Source: Borborobacter arsenicus (GTDB taxonomy: Bacteria; Pseudomonadota; Alphaproteobacteria; Rhizobiales; Rhizobiaceae). From it: a stretch of 50,843 bases of DNA. The notes under the pieces were generated by a model that ran no database searches, had not been told where the DNA came from, and worked only from the letters and a program-made list of their open reading frames with translations. The position numbers were made by a program, and so were the translations under genes. Where the stretch lies: NCBI RefSeq assembly GCF_003934165.1, contig NZ_ML133514.1:281-51123 (forward strand), written 5' to 3'. Positions 25,183-33,019 of this stretch are shown here, piece after piece. Position 1 is the first letter of the stretch. Each line of letters starts with the position of its first letter.

Positions 25183-26619
25183 ATGACCGTCACGCATCGC
25201 AATTTCATCAATGGCCGGTTCATCGAGAATTCCAATGAGGACATGATCCCGGTTCTCAATCCGGCGACGGAGCAGGTGATCTCGCAAATCCCCGATACCT
25301 CCGCGGCGCTGGTCGGTGAGGCGGTCGCTGCCGCAAAATCCGCGCAGAAGGCTTGGGAACGGCGCCCGGCGATCGAGCGGGCGGGCTTCCTGCGCCAGAT
25401 CTCGGCGAAGATCCGCGAAAACGCTCCGGCACTGGCAAGCGCCATTGTCGAGGAACAGGGCAAGATCCAGGGTCTGGCGGAAGTTGAGGTCGCCTTCACC
25501 GCCGACTATCTGGACTATATGGCCGAATGGGCACGCCGCATCGAGGGCGAGATCATCACCTCGGACAGGCCGGGCGAGAACATCTTCCTGTTCCGGCAGG
25601 CCATCGGCGTGGTCGGCGGCATCCTGCCCTGGAACTTCCCCTTCTTCCTCATCGCCCGCAAGCTCGCGCCGGCGCTGGTCACCGGCAACACCATCGTCAT
25701 CAAGCCGAGCGAGGAAACGCCCAACAATGCGGCCATGTTTGCCGAATTGCTGGCCCAGACCGACATGCCTGCCGGCGTCGTCAACCTGGTGTTTGGCAAG
25801 GGCGCCACGACCGGTTCGGCGCTCAGCGACAATGAAGACGTAGGCATGCTGAGCTTCACCGGTTCGGTCGAGACTGGCTCGCGCATCATGGCGGCAGCCG
25901 CCAGGAACATCACCAAGGTCAATCTGGAACTCGGCGGCAAGGCGCCGGCGATCGTCATGGCCGATGCCGATATCGATCTCGCGGTCAACGCGATCAAGGC
26001 CTCGCGCGTCATCAATAGCGGTCAGGTCTGCAATTGTGCCGAACGCGTCTATGTCGACCGCCGCGTGGAAGACGAGTTTGTCGCTAAGCTTGCGGTAGCC
26101 ATGGAAACGACGAAATATGGCGATCCGTCCAAGCAGCGCGATCTCGACATGGGCCCGCTGATCAATCGCGCCGGGCTGGACAAGGTCGACGGCCTGGTAA
26201 AGCGCGCGATCGACGCGGGCGCGGAATGCATCACCGGCGGCGCTGTGGCCGATCTCGGTAGCGGTGCCTATTTCCAGCCGACGGTTTTGCGCGGCTGCAA
26301 GCAGGACGCCGAGATCATGCAGAAGGAGATCTTCGGCCCGGTCATCCCGGTCAATTCCTTCGATACGCTCGACGAAGCCATCGAGCGGGCCAATGATTCC
26401 GCCTATGGTCTGACCTCGTCGATCTATACGCGCGACATCGGCTCGGCCATGCGCGCCTGCAACGAGATCAAGTTCGGCGAGACCTATATCAATCGCGAGA
26501 ACTTCGAGGCCATGCAGGGTTTCCATGCCGGCGTGCGCAAGTCCGGCATCGGCGGCGCCGACGGCAAGCACGGGCTTTACGAATACACGCAGACGCACGT
26601 CGTCTATCTGCAGAACTAA
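25183..26619 (+). CDS. aldA: AldA-type aldehyde dehydrogenase
   Basis: 478 residues, same length class as E. coli AldA and very like it in sequence (for example AEVEVAFTADYLDYMAEWAR and the C-terminal FEAMQGFHAGVRKSGIGGAD). The catalytic Cys is Cys283 in SGQVCNC and the general base is Glu249 in LELGGK; the NAD site includes PWNFPFF and TGSVETG. AldA oxidises lactaldehyde, glycolaldehyde and other short aldehydes with NAD. In this operon it probably oxidises the aminoaldehyde made by the flavoprotein at 19722. Preceded by GAAAGAGGA. Confidence 0.92.
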   Translation: MTVTHRNFINGRFIENSNEDMIPVLNPATEQVISQIPDTSAALVGEAVAAAKSAQKAWERRPAIERAGFLRQISAKIRENAPALASAIVEEQGKIQGLAEVEVAFTADYLDYMAEWARRIEGEIITSDRPGENIFLFRQAIGVVGGILPWNFPFFLIARKLAPALVTGNTIVIKPSEETPNNAAMFAELLAQTDMPAGVVNLVFGKGATTGSALSDNEDVGMLSFTGSVETGSRIMAAAARNITKVNLELGGKAPAIVMADADIDLAVNAIKASRVINSGQVCNCAERVYVDRRVEDEFVAKLAVAMETTKYGDPSKQRDLDMGPLINRAGLDKVDGLVKRAIDAGAECITGGAVADLGSGAYFQPTVLRGCKQDAEIMQKEIFGPVIPVNSFDTLDEAIERANDSAYGLTSSIYTRDIGSAMRACNEIKFGETYINRENFEAMQGFHAGVRKSGIGGADGKHGLYEYTQTHVVYLQN

Positions 26620-26650
26620 GCGCTTGGAAAGACCTGAAAACCGGGTCGTA

Positions 26651-26698
26651 CCATTTCAAAGAAATGGGTCAGGATGATGCAAGATAAAGCGTCATCCT
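26651..26698. repeat. Double palindrome, possible intergenic repeat element
   Basis: Two adjacent inverted repeats: CCATTTC-AAA-GAAATGG (26651-26667) and AGGATGA...TCATCCT (26671-26698), in the gap between the aldehyde dehydrogenase and cupin genes. The arrangement recalls the short palindromic repeats scattered between genes in rhizobial genomes. Only one copy is present in this window, so repeat status is inferred. Confidence 0.4.
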
Positions 26699-26755
26699 AA
26701 CCGGAACATCTTGCAGGCGGGCGCAAGCGCCTGCCGTTCCCTTGAGAGGAAACCA

Positions 26756-27127
26756 ATGACCACCGAAACATCCGCCGGCCCGTCCATGGTTCGTATCCAC
26801 GAGGCCAATGCAGAAAAGGTCACCACCAACGACCTGCCCACACGCACCGACGGCAACCCCGTTCATGATTCCTGGCCTGTGTTCAAAAACGTGAATGAGA
26901 AGGTGCGCTCGGGCATCTGGCAGAGCAGCGCCGGAGCCTGGGTCACCGAAATCTCCGGCTATACGGAGTTCTGCTACCTCATCGAGGGCGAGGCGCTGGT
27001 CACCGACCAGGATGGCCGCGTCAACCATATCAAGGCCGGCGATGCCTTCGTCATGCCCGACGGCTTCACCGGCCGCTGGGAAGTGGCGCAGTTCGTGAAG
27101 AAATATTTCGTCATCGCGAACACTTGA
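26756..27127 (+). CDS. Cupin (DUF861/EutQ-like) protein of the amine operon
   Basis: 123 residues from the ATG at 26756, with GAGAGGAAACC directly before it. A cupin_3 type barrel: WQSSAGAWVTEISGYTEFCY, then LIEGEALVTDQDGR and GDAFVMPDGFTGRWEVAQFV, with the C-terminal KKYFVI. Proteins of this kind, often called ethanolamine utilisation EutQ-like or glycine-cleavage-associated cupins, commonly sit beside amine/amino-acid flavoprotein oxidases and Pot-type importers. Enzymatic role unknown. It closes the operon. Confidence 0.85.
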   Translation: MTTETSAGPSMVRIHEANAEKVTTNDLPTRTDGNPVHDSWPVFKNVNEKVRSGIWQSSAGAWVTEISGYTEFCYLIEGEALVTDQDGRVNHIKAGDAFVMPDGFTGRWEVAQFVKKYFVIANT

Positions 27128-27445
27128 GTTAGCTTATTGCCGGACACGATACCCGGTCGCTGCCGTTCTTGGTAGGAGCGGCAGACCTCCGGCTTCTATC
27201 CCGACAGGAGCGTTGTGCAGGCTGCTGCCCGCGAAGGCGACATTCCACCGGCGGCGTTCGCGCTTGATGCGCTTGAACATGGCTCGCGATAAAAGTTCAC
27301 CAACTCCTTGGCTATCGTGGTGCTAACGATATCCTCGGGAACGCCGATATGAATGGACGTCGTGCCTGCTGGAGGGCCAGGATTCGTCGGGCGTAACAGT
27401 TGGCCGCTGTCGTACGCCTCTGAAAGGCACACCGACCTTGGAGGT
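27128..27445. other. Convergent intergenic region with a hairpin
   Basis: 318 bases between the cupin gene and the convergent dehydrogenase gene. A 10-base-pair stem with two G-T wobbles and a 5-base loop lies at 27160-27184 (CTGCCGTTCT...GGAGCGGCAG), a plausible terminator for the amine operon although no T run follows. Open frames here lack any recognisable family and ribosome binding sites. Confidence 0.45.
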
Positions 27446-28366
27446 CTACGGTCGCTTGACCATCCCGGAAGGCAGCAGGCCGTCGCGCATACGCCGCAGG
27501 TTTTCTGCAACGATCACGGCGCCGGACTTCGGGTCGGGCGAGGTTGCAACATGGGGAGTAAGAATGAGATTGGGCGCTGACCAGAGCGGATTGCCGGGTT
27601 CTGGCGGTTCGGACTGGAGCACGTCAAGCGTTGCGCCGGCAAGGTGGCCCGTCTCCAAGGCAGCGCACAGGTCAGTCTCGACACATTGAGCACCGCGGCC
27701 GATATTGATGAAGTAGGAACCGGGAGGCATCTTCGCGAAGAAGCGCGTATCGAACAGGTTTCGTGTCTCAGCTGTGAGCGGCAGCAGCGCAATCAGGATC
27801 AAGCTGCGCCGCAGAAAGGCCTCAAGCCGATCCCAGCCGCTGAAGATTTTGACGCCTTCCAATTCCCTTGGCTGCCTCGACCAGCCGGCAACGTCGAAAT
27901 CGAGTTCCGCAAGCGCCTGCGCAACAGGTGCGCCAAGTGCGCCCAGGCCCAGGATGCCGACCTTGCGATCGCGCGCGAAGATCCTGGGATGCTCATGCCA
28001 GATGCGCGCGGCCTGCTGGTTGCGGTAGCGATCGAAATGGCGGTGGTAGTCGAGGACCGCGTGCAAGGCGTATTCCACCATGCCCGAGACCTGGGCTGGC
28101 TCGACCAGTCTGGCGACAGGCAACCCTACGGGGATGGAGAGATCGCCGGCAATCTGGTCGGTGCCGGCGCTCAGGAGGTGGATTCCCTTCAGATTGGGAT
28201 AGAGGTCAAGCGATCCGGGCGGGATCTTCCAGACGAGCATGGCATCGATTTCCGCAGGGTCGCCGACATCCGGCCACACGCGTAGTTCCAGCCCCGGGAT
28301 CTGCTCGGCGAGAGCTTTCTGCCACTGCACCGGGTCGGCGGACTCACTATGGAAGACAACCCGCAT
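27446..28366 (-). CDS. D-2-hydroxyacid dehydrogenase (GhrA-like)
   Basis: 306 residues from the ATG at 28366; an upstream start inside the ridA gene is not used. The NAD(P)-binding loop is GILGLGALGAPVAQAL near residue 145, the catalytic region includes NIGRGAQCVETDL, and the acid/base His is in ILTPHVATS. Length and layout match glyoxylate/hydroxypyruvate reductase A. It would reduce a 2-oxo acid to its D-2-hydroxy acid or the reverse. It is the last gene of the minus-strand GntR-led set, 10 bases after ridA, so the 2-oxo acid may be pyruvate, 2-oxobutyrate or 2-oxo-4-methylthiobutyrate; that choice is inference. Confidence 0.88.
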   Translation of the reverse strand: MRVVFHSESADPVQWQKALAEQIPGLELRVWPDVGDPAEIDAMLVWKIPPGSLDLYPNLKGIHLLSAGTDQIAGDLSIPVGLPVARLVEPAQVSGMVEYALHAVLDYHRHFDRYRNQQAARIWHEHPRIFARDRKVGILGLGALGAPVAQALAELDFDVAGWSRQPRELEGVKIFSGWDRLEAFLRRSLILIALLPLTAETRNLFDTRFFAKMPPGSYFINIGRGAQCVETDLCAALETGHLAGATLDVLQSEPPEPGNPLWSAPNLILTPHVATSPDPKSGAVIVAENLRRMRDGLLPSGMVKRP

Positions 28367-28376
28367 AGCGCCGATC

Positions 28377-28727
28377 TCAGACCATGGCGGTTGCGATGAT
28401 CTCGACAAGATAGCGCTCGTCGGCCAGGCGCACCTCGCCGCAGGCGCGGGCAGGCGGATTGTCCGCATCGATCCAGGCGTCCCAAATCTCGTTCATGCCG
28501 TCATAGTCATCCATGCTCTTCAGCCAGATGGTCGCCGAGACCACCTTGGACCGGGAACTGCCGGCCTCTTCCAGCAATTGGTCGATCTTGGCCAGTGTCT
28601 CCCTTGTCTGGACCTTGATGTCAGCCTGCTTGCTGTCACCGACTTGCCCACCGAGATAGACCATGTTGCCCACCACGACAGCGCGACTGCGGCGGCTATT
28701 GGCATCGATTCGCTTCATTTTCTGCAT
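28377..28727 (-). CDS. RidA-family enamine/imine deaminase
   Basis: 116 residues; an internal ATG at 28718 is an alternative start. Visible RidA elements: VGNMVYLGGQVGD, TRETLAKIDQLLEEAGSSRSKVVSATIWL and PPARACGEVRLAD, the last containing the Arg expected in the active site. Family members hydrolyse 2-aminoacrylate or 2-iminobutyrate released by PLP-dependent lyases and dehydratases, giving the 2-oxo acid and ammonia. Lying in the same divergent cluster as a C-S lyase, it fits removal of 2-aminoacrylate. Eight bases separate it from the molybdoenzyme gene. Confidence 0.9.
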   Translation of the reverse strand: MQKMKRIDANSRRSRAVVVGNMVYLGGQVGDSKQADIKVQTRETLAKIDQLLEEAGSSRSKVVSATIWLKSMDDYDGMNEIWDAWIDADNPPARACGEVRLADERYLVEIIATAMV

Positions 28728-28735
28728 TCCGATTT

Positions 28736-31069
28736 CTATTGGGAATTGTGCTGCCGCGCCTCGAAAAGCGGCGGCTGGAAGGCGGTGACTGGGGGCAACT
28801 CACCACGATAGGGCTCGATTTCGACAAGGCAGGTCTGGGCGCTCGGTCCCTGCGCGAGGCGCGACGTGCCCTTGTCGCACGTGAGCACATTCGGGTTGCC
28901 GTGCTTTTCCAGCGGCATTTCTGCAGCCGGATCGGTGGGGTCGTACCAGGCACCGGTGGAAAGCTGGACGACGCCGGGGCGGATCTGATCCGAAAGTATG
29001 GCTGCCGCCAGGCAACTGCCTCTATCGTTGAAGACGCGTACTATATCCCGGTCGGAAATGCCGCGTGCCTTCGCATCCTGCGGGTTGAGTCGGATCACTT
29101 CCCGGCCCTTGATCTTCATGCTCCGGGAATGGCTTGCCGAATCATACTGACTGTGAAGCCGCGAAACCGGCTGGTTGGACATGAGATGCAGTGGAAAATC
29201 CTGTACCTGCGCGCTTCCGAGCCACTCAAAGGGCTCCAGCCATGCTGGATGACCGGGACAGTCATCGTAGCCGAAGCGATTGATCGTCGAGGAGAAGATC
29301 TCGATCCGGCCGGAGGGTGTGCCCAGCCTGTTGGCCTCGGGGTCCTGCCGGAATGTATCGAGCAGGGGGGGCTGGTGGTCGGGTTCGGGCAGGAGGCAAA
29401 AACCGCTCTTCCAGAACGTGTCGAAATCGGGGAGAGCATGACCTGCCGCTGCCGCACGCTGCCGTGCCAATGTGAACAGGTAACGCAACCAGGATTCCTC
29501 GTCGCGCCCATCGGTGAAGCGATGGGCCAGCCCCAAATGTTCCGTGATGCCGCTGAAGACTGAAAAGTCGTCGCGCGCCTCACCTGCAGGATCGGCCAGA
29601 CGATGCGAGGCGGCAATGAAGCGATCCCTGCTCGATGCAGCGATGTCGTTGCGCTCAAGCGCCGTCGTTACCGGGAAAACGATATCGGCATGGCGGGCAA
29701 GCGCGTTCCACCATGAGTCATGGACGATGACGGTCTGCGGCCTCTGCCAGGCGCGGCGCAGCCGGTTGAGGTCCTGATGGTGGTGGAAGGGATTCCCGCC
29801 GGCCCAGTAGACCAGTCTGATATCGGGATAGGTCCGCCGCTCCCCGTTGAAATCGTATGCCCCGCCTGGCTCGAGCAGCATGTCGGCGATGCGCGCGACC
29901 GGGATGAAGTCGCTGACCGCATTGTCGCCTTGTGGCAGGGAGGGCCAGGAAATTTCCGGCGTGGCATGTCCGACACCGTTGACGGAGGCATAGCCGAAGC
30001 CAAAGCCCCCGCCCGGCAAGCCGATCTGACCCAGCATCGCCGCAAGCGTGATTGCCATCCAGTATGGTTGTTCGCCGTGGTCGGCGCGCTGCAGCGACCA
30101 GGCCATCATGAGGATTGTGCGTTTGGCTGCCATGCGGCGGGCAAGATTGCGAATCTCGGCTGCAGGAATCCCGGCAATCGCAGCCGCCCAATCGGCGTCC
30201 TTGGCCACACCATCCGTCTCGCCCAGAAGATAGGCCAGGAACCGCTCGAAACCGGTGGTGTAACGCTCCAGGAATGTGCGGTCATGCAGGCCTTCGGCCA
30301 TCAGCGTGTAGGCAATGCCGAGCATCATCGCGACATCCGTATTCGGACGGATTGCCAGCCAGTACGGCTGCGGGTCGGACACGGTATCGTCGCGGATCGG
30401 GCTGATTGAGACCAGTTCGGCGCCATTGCGCTGCGCCCGGGCAAGGGACTCCTGGAGGATATGGCGCGAAATCCCGCCGGAACTCACTTGGGCATTCTTG
30501 CGCGGCAGCCCGCCGAACATGACGATCAATTCGGAATGCTTCGCTACGACATTCCAGGAAGTATGCTGCGACACCAGCCCGCGCTTGTCGCCGATTACAT
30601 GGGGCACGATCGTGTCGGCTGCAGCGTAGCTATAGTTCTGCACCGACCTGACATAGCCGCCGATGCAATTGAGGAAGCGGTGGATCTGGCTTTGCGCGTG
30701 GTGGAAGCGCCCGGCACTTCCCCAGCCATATGAGCCGCCATAGATGGCGCCATTGCCATGCTGTGTGCGGACACGATCAAGCTCGGCAGCGGCCAGCTTC
30801 AGTGCCTCGTCCCATGAAACCTCCACGAAGGGCTCGGCGCCACGATCTTTGCCGCCAGCGGCATGGCCCTTCTCCAGAAAGGACTTGCGCACAGCCGGGC
30901 GCAGGATGCGACTTGGATTGTCTAGCGCATCGATCATGGCATTGGCCAGCGGAGACGGGTCAGGGTCCTCCTCGATCGGCACAAGGCCGGCGACACGGCC
31001 ATCGGCAAAGCGCGCACGATAGCTCCCCCAATGCGTGACGACCGTGTGGTGATCAGGCTCTGGAAGCAT
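28736..31069 (-). CDS. bisC: Cytosolic molybdopterin sulfoxide/N-oxide reductase (BisC/DMSO reductase family)
   Basis: 777 residues, the size I recall for E. coli BisC, with no Tat signal and no N-terminal Fe-S motif, so a soluble cytoplasmic bis-MGD enzyme. The start has THWGSYRA; the active-site segment GGSYGWGSAGRFHHAQ places Trp116, and Ser147 in NYSYAAAD is the expected molybdenum ligand; both numbers coincide with Rhodobacter DMSO reductase. MPT-binding segments (IVMFGGLPRKN, YWAGGNPFHHHQDLNRL, LMSNQPVSRLHSQYD) are intact. BisC reduces biotin sulfoxide and free methionine S-sulfoxide. GAGGAG precedes the ATG. Placed between ridA and a quinone oxidoreductase, within a sulfur-lyase neighbourhood. 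Other S- or N-oxides are possible substrates. Confidence 0.93.
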   Translation of the reverse strand: MLPEPDHHTVVTHWGSYRARFADGRVAGLVPIEEDPDPSPLANAMIDALDNPSRILRPAVRKSFLEKGHAAGGKDRGAEPFVEVSWDEALKLAAAELDRVRTQHGNGAIYGGSYGWGSAGRFHHAQSQIHRFLNCIGGYVRSVQNYSYAAADTIVPHVIGDKRGLVSQHTSWNVVAKHSELIVMFGGLPRKNAQVSSGGISRHILQESLARAQRNGAELVSISPIRDDTVSDPQPYWLAIRPNTDVAMMLGIAYTLMAEGLHDRTFLERYTTGFERFLAYLLGETDGVAKDADWAAAIAGIPAAEIRNLARRMAAKRTILMMAWSLQRADHGEQPYWMAITLAAMLGQIGLPGGGFGFGYASVNGVGHATPEISWPSLPQGDNAVSDFIPVARIADMLLEPGGAYDFNGERRTYPDIRLVYWAGGNPFHHHQDLNRLRRAWQRPQTVIVHDSWWNALARHADIVFPVTTALERNDIAASSRDRFIAASHRLADPAGEARDDFSVFSGITEHLGLAHRFTDGRDEESWLRYLFTLARQRAAAAGHALPDFDTFWKSGFCLLPEPDHQPPLLDTFRQDPEANRLGTPSGRIEIFSSTINRFGYDDCPGHPAWLEPFEWLGSAQVQDFPLHLMSNQPVSRLHSQYDSASHSRSMKIKGREVIRLNPQDAKARGISDRDIVRVFNDRGSCLAAAILSDQIRPGVVQLSTGAWYDPTDPAAEMPLEKHGNPNVLTCDKGTSRLAQGPSAQTCLVEIEPYRGELPPVTAFQPPLFEARQHNSQ

Positions 31070-31122
31070 GACGATATCTCCTCATGGCAGGACACCTTGC
31101 GACGCCGGCAGCCGGTCCGCGC

Positions 31123-32097
31123 TCATGGCAGGAGGACAATCTGGCCGGTGGTGCGGCGTGATTCCAGATCTCGATGGGCTTGCGCCGCCTCGGCCAGCGG
31201 ATAGGTCTGGTTGATGTCGGCGCGCACGATGCCTTTTCGCATCGCTGCAAACAGGTTCTGTGCCGTCTCCAGCAAGTCGTTGCGGTCGGCTATGTAAGGA
31301 AAGACTTGGGGGCGCGACAGCGCAACGCATTTGGGCGCCAGTACTGCGATGTTGACTGGCGGCACAGCGCCGGACGCATTGCCGAAGCTGACCAGATGGC
31401 CGAATTTGGCGACAGCCTGCAGCGAGGCCTCGAAACTGTCCTTGCCGACGCCGTCATAGATATAGCGGCAGCCACGCCCCGAGGTAATTTCGGCGACACG
31501 ATCTGCAACATTCTCGGTGGTGCTGACGATGACGTGATCGGCACCGGCCTGGCGCACCCCTGCCTCCTTGGCATCGGAGCCTACAGTGCCGATGACCGTG
31601 CAGCCGATCGACTTGGCCCAGGCAGTCAGCAGAAGCCCTATGCCACCGGCGGCGGCGTGGATCAGGACGGTATCGCCGGCAGACGCCTGCGTGGTCTTGT
31701 GCAGCAGGCGCTCTGCCGTCATGCCCTTGAGCATCAGGGCCGCCGCTGCCCTGTCGCCGATATCGTCGGGTAGTGGCACCATGCGCTCGGCCGGCACGTT
31801 GCGCCTTTCGCTATAAGCGCCAGGTGCGGTCATCACATAGGCGACACGCTGGCCGACGGCGAGGCCTGTGACCCCCGGCCCAACTTCCTCGACAATGCCT
31901 GCGGCCTCCATTCCCGGCGTGCCGGGCAGGGTCATCATCGGGTAGGCGCCCTTGCGGACATAGATGTCGATAAAGTTCACGCCGATCGCGGTATGGCGCA
32001 CGGCAACTTCCCCTTCACCCGGTGCGGTGTCCGGGCGCTCCTGCCATTCCAGAACTTCGGGTCCGCCCTGGATGGTCTGGATAATTGCGTGTGACAT
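31123..32097 (-). CDS. qor: NADPH:quinone oxidoreductase (zeta-crystallin-like MDR)
   Basis: 324 residues of the medium-chain dehydrogenase/reductase family without zinc ligands. The GroES-like half shows GVNFIDIYVRKGAYP, and the Rossmann half has HAAAGGIGLLLTAWAKSIG. This is the standard QOR layout; it reduces quinones or enones with NADPH in one- or two-electron steps. A GGGAG site precedes the ATG. It lies between gntR and bisC and could supply electrons or detoxify reactive products; neither is demonstrated. Confidence 0.9.
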   Translation of the reverse strand: MSHAIIQTIQGGPEVLEWQERPDTAPGEGEVAVRHTAIGVNFIDIYVRKGAYPMMTLPGTPGMEAAGIVEEVGPGVTGLAVGQRVAYVMTAPGAYSERRNVPAERMVPLPDDIGDRAAAALMLKGMTAERLLHKTTQASAGDTVLIHAAAGGIGLLLTAWAKSIGCTVIGTVGSDAKEAGVRQAGADHVIVSTTENVADRVAEITSGRGCRYIYDGVGKDSFEASLQAVAKFGHLVSFGNASGAVPPVNIAVLAPKCVALSRPQVFPYIADRNDLLETAQNLFAAMRKGIVRADINQTYPLAEAAQAHRDLESRRTTGQIVLLP

Positions 32098-32148
32098 GGC
32101 TTGTACTCCCGTGTTCTCGATGCCTGCGACCGAACGTGCAGCCGACTT

Positions 32149-32844
32149 TCAGACCTGCTGAGGCTGTTGAAATTTATGAATGATTCCCTGCGTGGAGGAG
32201 GGCGGTGTCCAGGCGCCGATCAGGCGCCAGGCAAAGCCAAGATGTTCCTTCTGGAGATGGGCAAGTTGCTCGCCGTCACGCTCCTTGAGGGCTCGCAACA
32301 GGTCCCCGTGTTCGCCGGCGGCGGCGGTCCACTCCTGCATGGCCATGACCGCAAGATAGCGAATGCGATAAAGCCTGATGTTCAGGTGGCCATGCATCTC
32401 GATCAGGGTCGAATTGTGTGAGGCGGCGATGATCGAAAGATGGAATGCCTGGTTGGCCGCGAAATAAGCAGCACGATCCTCATCGGTGAAGGCCTTGGCC
32501 ATCACGCCGCACCAGTGTTCCACCCTCAGAATGTCCGCCTCGGTCGCCAGCCGGCAGGCGAGGCGCCCGCCGAGCGATTCCAGCTCGGTATAGACGGTCA
32601 GCATGTCCGCGATTTCGGCATCACTGGACTTGGTCACGACTGCCCCCTTGTTCGGGGTCAGATCCACCAGGCGTTCCATTGCGAGAATCTTCAGCGCGTC
32701 GCGCAGCGGGGTGCGCGACACATTCAGCGTATCGGCGATCGCGCGTTCGCGAATCCGCTCTCCGGGCTTCAGCCTGTCATGAATGATGAGGTCGCGAATA
32801 TAATCCGCAACCTGCTGCGGAAGCGGTGCCACTGTCTCCCCCAT
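32149..32844 (-). CDS. GntR-family regulator, FCD subfamily
   Basis: 231 residues from the ATG at 32844; longer in-frame starts run through the control region. The winged helix is ERIRERAIADTLNVSRTPLRDALKIL near residue 40, and the all-helical FCD effector domain follows, with a metal-binding His/Asp pattern (AFHLSIIAASHN; HLNIRLYRIRY). FCD regulators bind carboxylates or amino acids. It is the first gene of the minus-strand set and divergent from the beta-lyase gene, so it probably governs both directions. A direct repeat with family-like half-sites lies in the shared control region. Confidence 0.92.
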   Translation of the reverse strand: MGETVAPLPQQVADYIRDLIIHDRLKPGERIRERAIADTLNVSRTPLRDALKILAMERLVDLTPNKGAVVTKSSDAEIADMLTVYTELESLGGRLACRLATEADILRVEHWCGVMAKAFTDEDRAAYFAANQAFHLSIIAASHNSTLIEMHGHLNIRLYRIRYLAVMAMQEWTAAAGEHGDLLRALKERDGEQLAHLQKEHLGFAWRLIGAWTPPSSTQGIIHKFQQPQQV

Positions 32845-32938
32845 GCCGGATTCCCCTGATCGAACCACCGGAATATCGCTTTGTTTTCGGTCGGTTATCA
32901 AGCTCAAGCCCCGGTCATTCCAAAATCGCGAATAGATT

Positions 32939-32970
32939 TGGCATACAATATTGACGGATGGCATGCAATA
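32939..32970. promoter_or_regulatory. Direct-repeat operator candidate for the GntR/FCD regulator
   Basis: TGGCATACAATA at 32939-32950 and TGGCATGCAATA at 32959-32970: two 12-base copies differing at one position, 20 bases apart start to start, i.e. about two helical turns. On the opposite strand each reads ATTGTATGCCA-like, the kind of site bound by FCD-type GntR proteins. They lie 50-81 bases before the beta-lyase start and upstream of gntR. Confidence 0.55.
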
Positions 32971-33019
32971 CGCCAAACTCTTTCTGTCAACCTTCATGGA
33001 GGAATGGGAAGGTGCAGGC

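Noticed and set aside
23039-26598. Antisense open frames opposite potC, potD and the aldehyde dehydrogenase (minus 23039-24085, 24426-25499, 25165-26598)
   Set aside because: Shadow frames of well-recognised genes, with low-complexity composition and no conserved domain.
27196-27510. 104-codon minus-strand frame after the hydroxyacid dehydrogenase gene
   Set aside because: Overlaps that gene in another frame and shows no recognisable domain.
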